From: Phragmites australis
Lineage: Eukaryota; Streptophyta; Magnoliopsida; Poales; Poaceae
Assembly: GCF_958298935.1 (NCBI RefSeq)
Contig: NC_084927.1
Span: forward strand, 28,408,001-28,472,000
Direction: 5' to 3'
Length of the DNA stretch: 64,000 nucleotides
Shown piece by piece: positions 59,676-64,000 of the stretch. Within the stretch, counting starts at the first letter, position 1. Each line of letters opens with the position of its first letter. Position numbers and translations under genes: made by a program. The notes below the pieces were generated by a model. That model searched no databases and had not been told where the DNA came from. It saw only the letters and a list, made by a program, of their open reading frames with translations.

Positions 59676-60700
59676 TTAGAACATAAAACGCGTAGAGATT
59701 CGTTTTGCATCTCGCTCTTCTTGGGATCTCTTTTGACTCTTGTAACTATCGACGTTGCCTAGGAATCCATATTTCCAACCCATCACCCCAACGCCTCGTG
59801 TGCGGCTACCGTGCTCCTTGTTTTCCAGGGCCAAGGTGAGCTCGTCTCTATCCCTGTTTGGCTTGAAAGAGCCTTGTACATACTGCTCGTGGGCTTCCTC
59901 AAGCTTTTTTGCAAGAGTTTGCGTCACTTCCTGGTCTTTGGAGGTCGTAAAGCATAAGTTTCCATCATACGAGTAAGAAGCACCCCTCCCCAAGAAGGAA
60001 TCGTGTTGATCGATTGCTCCAGCCCTCCGTCTTAAGCGTGACACCTCTCTCTCGCAGTTGATCTAGCTGTTGTTACCATTGCCGTTCTTTCCTTACGTAC
60101 CCACGACTGCCGAGTTTGTGGGGGTAGAGGTTCTTCTTTGAGTTTACTTTGTTCACCCCACTCAACCTCTTCCGATGACTTATACTTTGTAGAGGCATGC
60201 CAATGATCTTCCAGTTGCGGCCACTTACGGAAATCTGGCATTGTACCTTTCTGCACATATGTTCTGTTCAGTGTGCCCTTCCAGTTCTTAAATGAAATGC
60301 CCATGATCATTAGCGTCTTACGCTTAACTACTTCCATATTTGTCCCTTCATGAAAGTCAAACTTCTCTAATATCTTGGGCCACAAGATGTATCGAATCAG
60401 GAACCACGTACAGATCACCTTGTTCGCCAGTCCACAATATGTAGGTGATATGCACGTGATCCTTAACAGTAATCTCACAGACTGACTTGTATGACCCCAA
60501 AACTCTCTCAGGTGTAGTTGTCTCTCCTGCTGGTGAGACCTCTGTGATCACAAATCGTCCTATAGACATCTTTGAGGGGTCTAAGGACACGATGCCGCTC
60601 TTAGGATTGCTCATTGTCATGACCCTCTGAAGTATCAAGCATCTGCGCATAAGCGAAAAAACTATTGGGAAACTATACAATAATATGTAGAACATATGTA
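59676..60700 (-). pseudogene. CACTA transposase_24-like (plant En/Spm) remnant
   Basis: In transcription order: KMSIGRFVITEVSPAGETTT and KDHVHITYILW (60600-60400), ILEKFDFHEGTNMEVVKRK and MGISFKNWKGTLNRTYVQKG (60390-60230), WHASTKYKSSEEVEWGEQSK (60210-60130), a frame change into NLYPHKLGSRGY-like text, then the CFTTSKDQEVTQTLAKKLEE block (59950-59900). This is the order of plant transposase_24 proteins found as the second gene of CACTA elements. At least two frame changes; introns may account for some. Confidence 0.7.
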
Positions 60701-62697
60701 TTCATCTACTTATGAATTACCTCATCGCCTCCACATGCGTCTGTTTGTTCAAGGTTGAGGTAGTGGCTGGGGCTACCTTCTTCAATGTTTGGCGGTGGTA
60801 CTACATCTCCTTCTGGCACCTTGGCCGGATCGGTGGTTGGTGGTGCTATTCCTTCCTAACAGTTTTGTATACGATGATGACGAGTGGTTGAATAGTCTAC
60901 ATATAGAGCTGAGAAAGAACGGAGATAGAGATAAAGCCAATGAGGGAGGGAGAGAGGCTGCCGAAAGAGTGAGATAACCATGAAGTAGTCGATAGATAGA
61001 ATGCATACACATACAATATTGTAATTGAGTACACTAGAATCACATTTAACAAAAAAGTCACATCTAACATAGCAAAATAGACATAAAGTTACTGACAATT
61101 GACACATTGATCTTATAAGTCACATCATCTTACATAGTAAAATAATAATGATTATAACCCAAACTAGGATTATGACATCTTTATACGAGAAAGCACACTT
61201 CTTCTTATTTTCGAAGTTAGCCAATTTTAGCTCGACTTGGATGACATGACTGTTGTATGCCGCAATAGCTTCATGTTTGGATTTGTATCCTTTGTAACAT
61301 GTCCATTTGAATCTATTAACTTGTGCGTGGCACTCCCAACTGGAGAACACTCCACTTTGCTAGCCACAATGGACAATATACCATGTCATAGCAGTCCCAA
61401 ATTTCAAATAATAGGCATAAATGATATACTGAGTAGTGATTTTCATACAAACTCATAATGATAGTGCATTGATCATTACTAAAATGAGCATAGCATCAGT
61501 ATCTATACATTAGGGTGTGTAAGAAGAAAAGCAAGAAACAAAAACAAAAATCAGTCACCAGCATCATATGCAACCACCATCCAACAAAGAGTCTATTATT
61601 TGATTGATCCGCATCATATTATGGAGATAATTATATACGTCTGTAATCTCGACTAGGATAGTGAAAAGACGTGCAAGATACAGGTGTAATAACCATCCTA
61701 ATCGAGATTTGCAGTCATATGTATAGTAAATAGTTCTCCAATTTCATCATTTGCAAAAAAGTAAAACAAGTATAAAAATAATGCAATTTTTAATACATCA
61801 CATAACAAGAGTTGAACTATACCAGGGCTGAACAACATACCATATCACACCATCCAACAAACAATAACATTTGAGCTTAATTAAAAAAGTCAAGCTCCAA
61901 TTGCTTGAAATACATAAAACAAATAAATCTTTCCTAATGAATAATTAGGTTGCCTAGCATAACTCCATGTCAGCAATTCTATATCTACGTGCCATTCTCA
62001 TTGCATTTTGAAACAAATAAAGCATACAAAGCAATAAACTAGAGAAGAATCTCCACAACTTACTAGAAAAAATGAACCAATGTAAGCCCATAAGGCCGTC
62101 AAATTTCTGCAAGGAAGCCACTATAATTTAGTTTTGTTGGTTTAGTCTCCATGCTGCTCAAGTTTGTATAATCAAAGCCTTCTAGCTCACTAGGAGCAAA
62201 GTGACATATCCATCAATTTAGGCAAAATATGAGTCAATTTAGGCATAACATGATAGCGGCACGATGGCCGGGCATCACAGCGGCACGATGGCTGTCATCA
62301 CACAGAGAAGAAGGGAGGGGCATCACACGGCATGGACAGAGCACTGGCTACAATGGCTCGGCCGGGAGGAGGATGGCTACTCACCATGGCCGGAGTCGTG
62401 GAGGAGCGCGGGCCGAGGAGGAGGCGGCCAGAGTCGGGAGGAGCGGGGGCTGGGGAGGAGGATGACAACGTCTAGGAGGACGGGAATGGCGCTGAGGAGG
62501 AGGAGGAGGATGATAACACCGAGGAGGAGGACGACGACATCATGGAGGATAGGAATAGTGGGCTCGGGCTCGTGGTCCTCCGGTGAAGTGGGCTCCTCGG
62601 CGTCGGAAGGCGTTTCATCGGAGGGTACAAGAGGGAAGGGAAAAAAATTTCTAAGTACCAGAGGGCGCGGGTGTCAAGCCATTTTATCAGGGAGGGC
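60701..62697. other. CACTA interior, non-coding
   Basis: AT-rich to about 62220, then a GC-rich, GGAGGA-rich stretch (62260-62640) with open frames but no recognised domain. Confidence 0.4.
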
Positions 62698-62880
62698 TTT
62701 CACTACCGGCTCAATAAGCTCACTAGCAATGAAAGGGTACCTTCACTATCGGCTCAAGAGGACCACCGGAAGTGAAAGTACTTTCACTACCGGCTCAATA
62801 AATCCACTGGTAGTGAAAGTAGTTTCACTGCCGACCTAATATGTCCACCATCAGTGAAATCCCTTTCACTGTTGGTGCCA
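62698..62880. repeat. Array of palindromic 'TTTCACTACCGGC' units
   Basis: Four units of about 40 bases (62698, 62741, 62781, 62823) and a partial one. Each begins TTTCACTACCGGCTCAATA-like and closes with GGTAGTGAAA-like, forming imperfect hairpins. Another unit lies at 63201-63240. Confidence 0.82.
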
Positions 62881-62922
62881 TAGGGTGCAAAGAATTTGTT
62901 TTAGTTTCACGCGCACGCACAG

Positions 62923-62978
62923 AGACTCGAACTCACGACCTGCACCAAGTAAGACCGAACAAACTGCTGTGCTACTCA
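62923..62978 (-). repeat. tRNA-like module in CACTA
   Basis: Minus strand GTAGCACAGCAGTTTG (A-box-like) followed by GGTCGTGAGTTCGAGTC (B-box-like). Related to 12271-12352. Not a functional tRNA gene. Confidence 0.4.
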
Positions 62979-63204
62979 AGTGATTTCGATTTAGTTTGTA
63001 CTATCTATATTTATTAACATTCTATTGACATAAAATCCTAATACATATTTATTTAAATTTGAACTTGCTATATACCAAAATTAATTTTTGTATATACCTA
63101 AATTTCCTGGTTTAATTTATAATTCAATAAAAAATAAAACAAATATGTTCATACCTAAGTTTCTATATTGGGACTGAAAAGGATGACCGGCAGTGAAACT
63201 ACTT

Positions 63205-64000
63205 TCACTGCCGGCTTAATAAATCCACCAGCAGTGAAACAATGAGATGCATCATGATATCAAAAAATGATGTAGGGAACAACGTCTCAAGCTGGGATAG
63301 AGTCTCTACCATGTCTTCCTGCAGCTTATCTAGCTTGGTCGGGTCGATGGCCTTTTGTGATATCGTGTTGAAGAATGAACACAGTTTTATGATTGGGTTT
63401 TGAACCTTTAGCGACAGAATACCTCTAATTACAATTGGAAGTATTTGTGTCATCATCACATGACAATCATGTTTACTAGTCTCTTTATGTTAGCGGAGTA
63501 ACCAGATGGAACTTTGATTCCATGCAAGCACTTGCACATTGCAATTTTCTCTACCTTGCTCAGATTGTAGCTAGCGGGGCCAAGATATTTGTCACCTTCT
63601 TCCATCTCTTCGGGATGTAGATCATGTCTGAGTTTCAAATATTTCAGGTTCTTTCGTGCTTGGAGTGTATCCTTTGTTTCGCCAGGTATGTCTAGTAGCG
63701 TACCAATCAATCTATCACACATGTTCTTCTCAATGTGCATGACATCGATTGCATGTCAAACCACCAAATCCTGCCAACATGCTAAGTCATAAAAGATAGA
63801 TTTCTTTTTGAACATAGGAGCTCTAAGATTATATTTCAGAACCGGTGTACTTTCGCGTCCCTTTTCAATGATAACCCCAAGTCCCTTTACTATCTCATAT
63901 ATATGTCTCCCTGTGTGATTGTTAGGAGGTTATCGAGTCTCAACTTTCCCATCAAAAGCTTTACTGTTGCTGCAGTACTGGTGATCCTTATAAAGAAATT
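63205..64000 (-). pseudogene. TNP2-type CACTA transposase, C-terminal part, broken
   Basis: Enters from beyond the window. Reads LRAPMFKKKSIFYDLACWQD, DVMHIEKNMCDRLIGTLLDI, CLHGIKVPSGYSANIKRLVN, then after a frame change MMTQILPIVIRGILS, NPIIKLCSFFNTISQ and SFFDIMMHL. These are the MHIEKNV block of TNP2 and the start of the DUF4218 block. In-frame stops occur near 63755 and 63945. The frame ends inside a palindromic CACTA repeat (63201-63240), which replaces the rest of the domain. Confidence 0.82.

Larger units (their letters stand above)
58190..64000 (-). mobile_element. CACTA (En/Spm) transposon region, decayed, right end beyond window
   Basis: A terminus CACTACTACCG is at 58190, and a second possible terminus, CACTGCTAG, at 58376, so two elements may be nested. 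Palindromic subterminal repeats (CACTGCC...GGCAGTG) lie at 58390-58570 and 62698-63240. On the minus strand are remnants of a transposase_24-type protein and of a TNP2-type transposase, in the order TNP2 then transposase_24 then terminus. Coding parts contain stops and frame changes, so it is not autonomous. Confidence 0.78.

Overview
The window is nuclear DNA of a grass (Poaceae). The evidence is GC-rich first exons with GT/AG introns, L1-type LINEs, CACTA, hAT and PIF/Harbinger elements with their usual target duplications, Ty1-copia remnants, and a large Ty3-gypsy element of the Tat lineage with the antisense gene typical of that group. The species cannot be told from the sequence alone. 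Everything here was read by eye; similarities rest on recognised motifs, not on searches.

Layout. (1) 1-508: first two exons of a BARD1-like RING gene on the minus strand, running off the left edge. (2) 1315-6446: a Ty1-copia RNase H remnant, AT-rich DNA with a decayed motif array, a possible foldback element, and a 5'-truncated LINE flanked by a 15-bp duplication. (3) 8050-8430: a small plant gene of unknown function, minus strand. (4) 11694-19690: a pseudogene related to TFIP11/STIP (G-patch plus GCFC) split by three insertions, each with its own target duplication: a CACTA derivative, an old Ty1-copia element and a 185-bp MITE. (5) 19691-21310: LTR-like DNA that interrupts the coiled-coil exon of an NLR gene. 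(6) 22599-25022: a Tourist-like MITE and a 1.7-kb PIF-like element. (7) 25026-40894: a foldback element of about 1 kb, split by a 14,874-bp Tat-type LTR retrotransposon (25919-40792, 5-bp duplication ATGAC, LTRs differing at about 6 of 1,699 sites). (8) 43962-44216: an NLR leucine-rich-repeat exon fragment. (9) 46776-47833: an intact three-exon gene for a plastid protein like Arabidopsis At4g13200. (10) 49344-56228: a 12-exon GH1 beta-glucosidase gene, minus strand, with an 8-bp frameshift, a lost splice donor and an intron of about 4.1 kb holding an antisense LINE. (11) 57331-57757: a short LINE tail with a 13-bp duplication. (12) 58190-64000: decayed CACTA transposon DNA with transposase_24-like and TNP2-like remnants and palindromic subterminal repeats.

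How the parts relate. Host genes are sparse and most are broken. Insertion order can be read from the nesting. The Tat element is the youngest large insertion. Its gag-pol has three in-frame stops, while its opposite-strand gene is open over 1,047 codons, has matching splice sites and has its own TATA box. Its U3 carries eight 73-bp repeats, each with a G-box inside a palindrome. These contrasts are the most interesting signals in the window.
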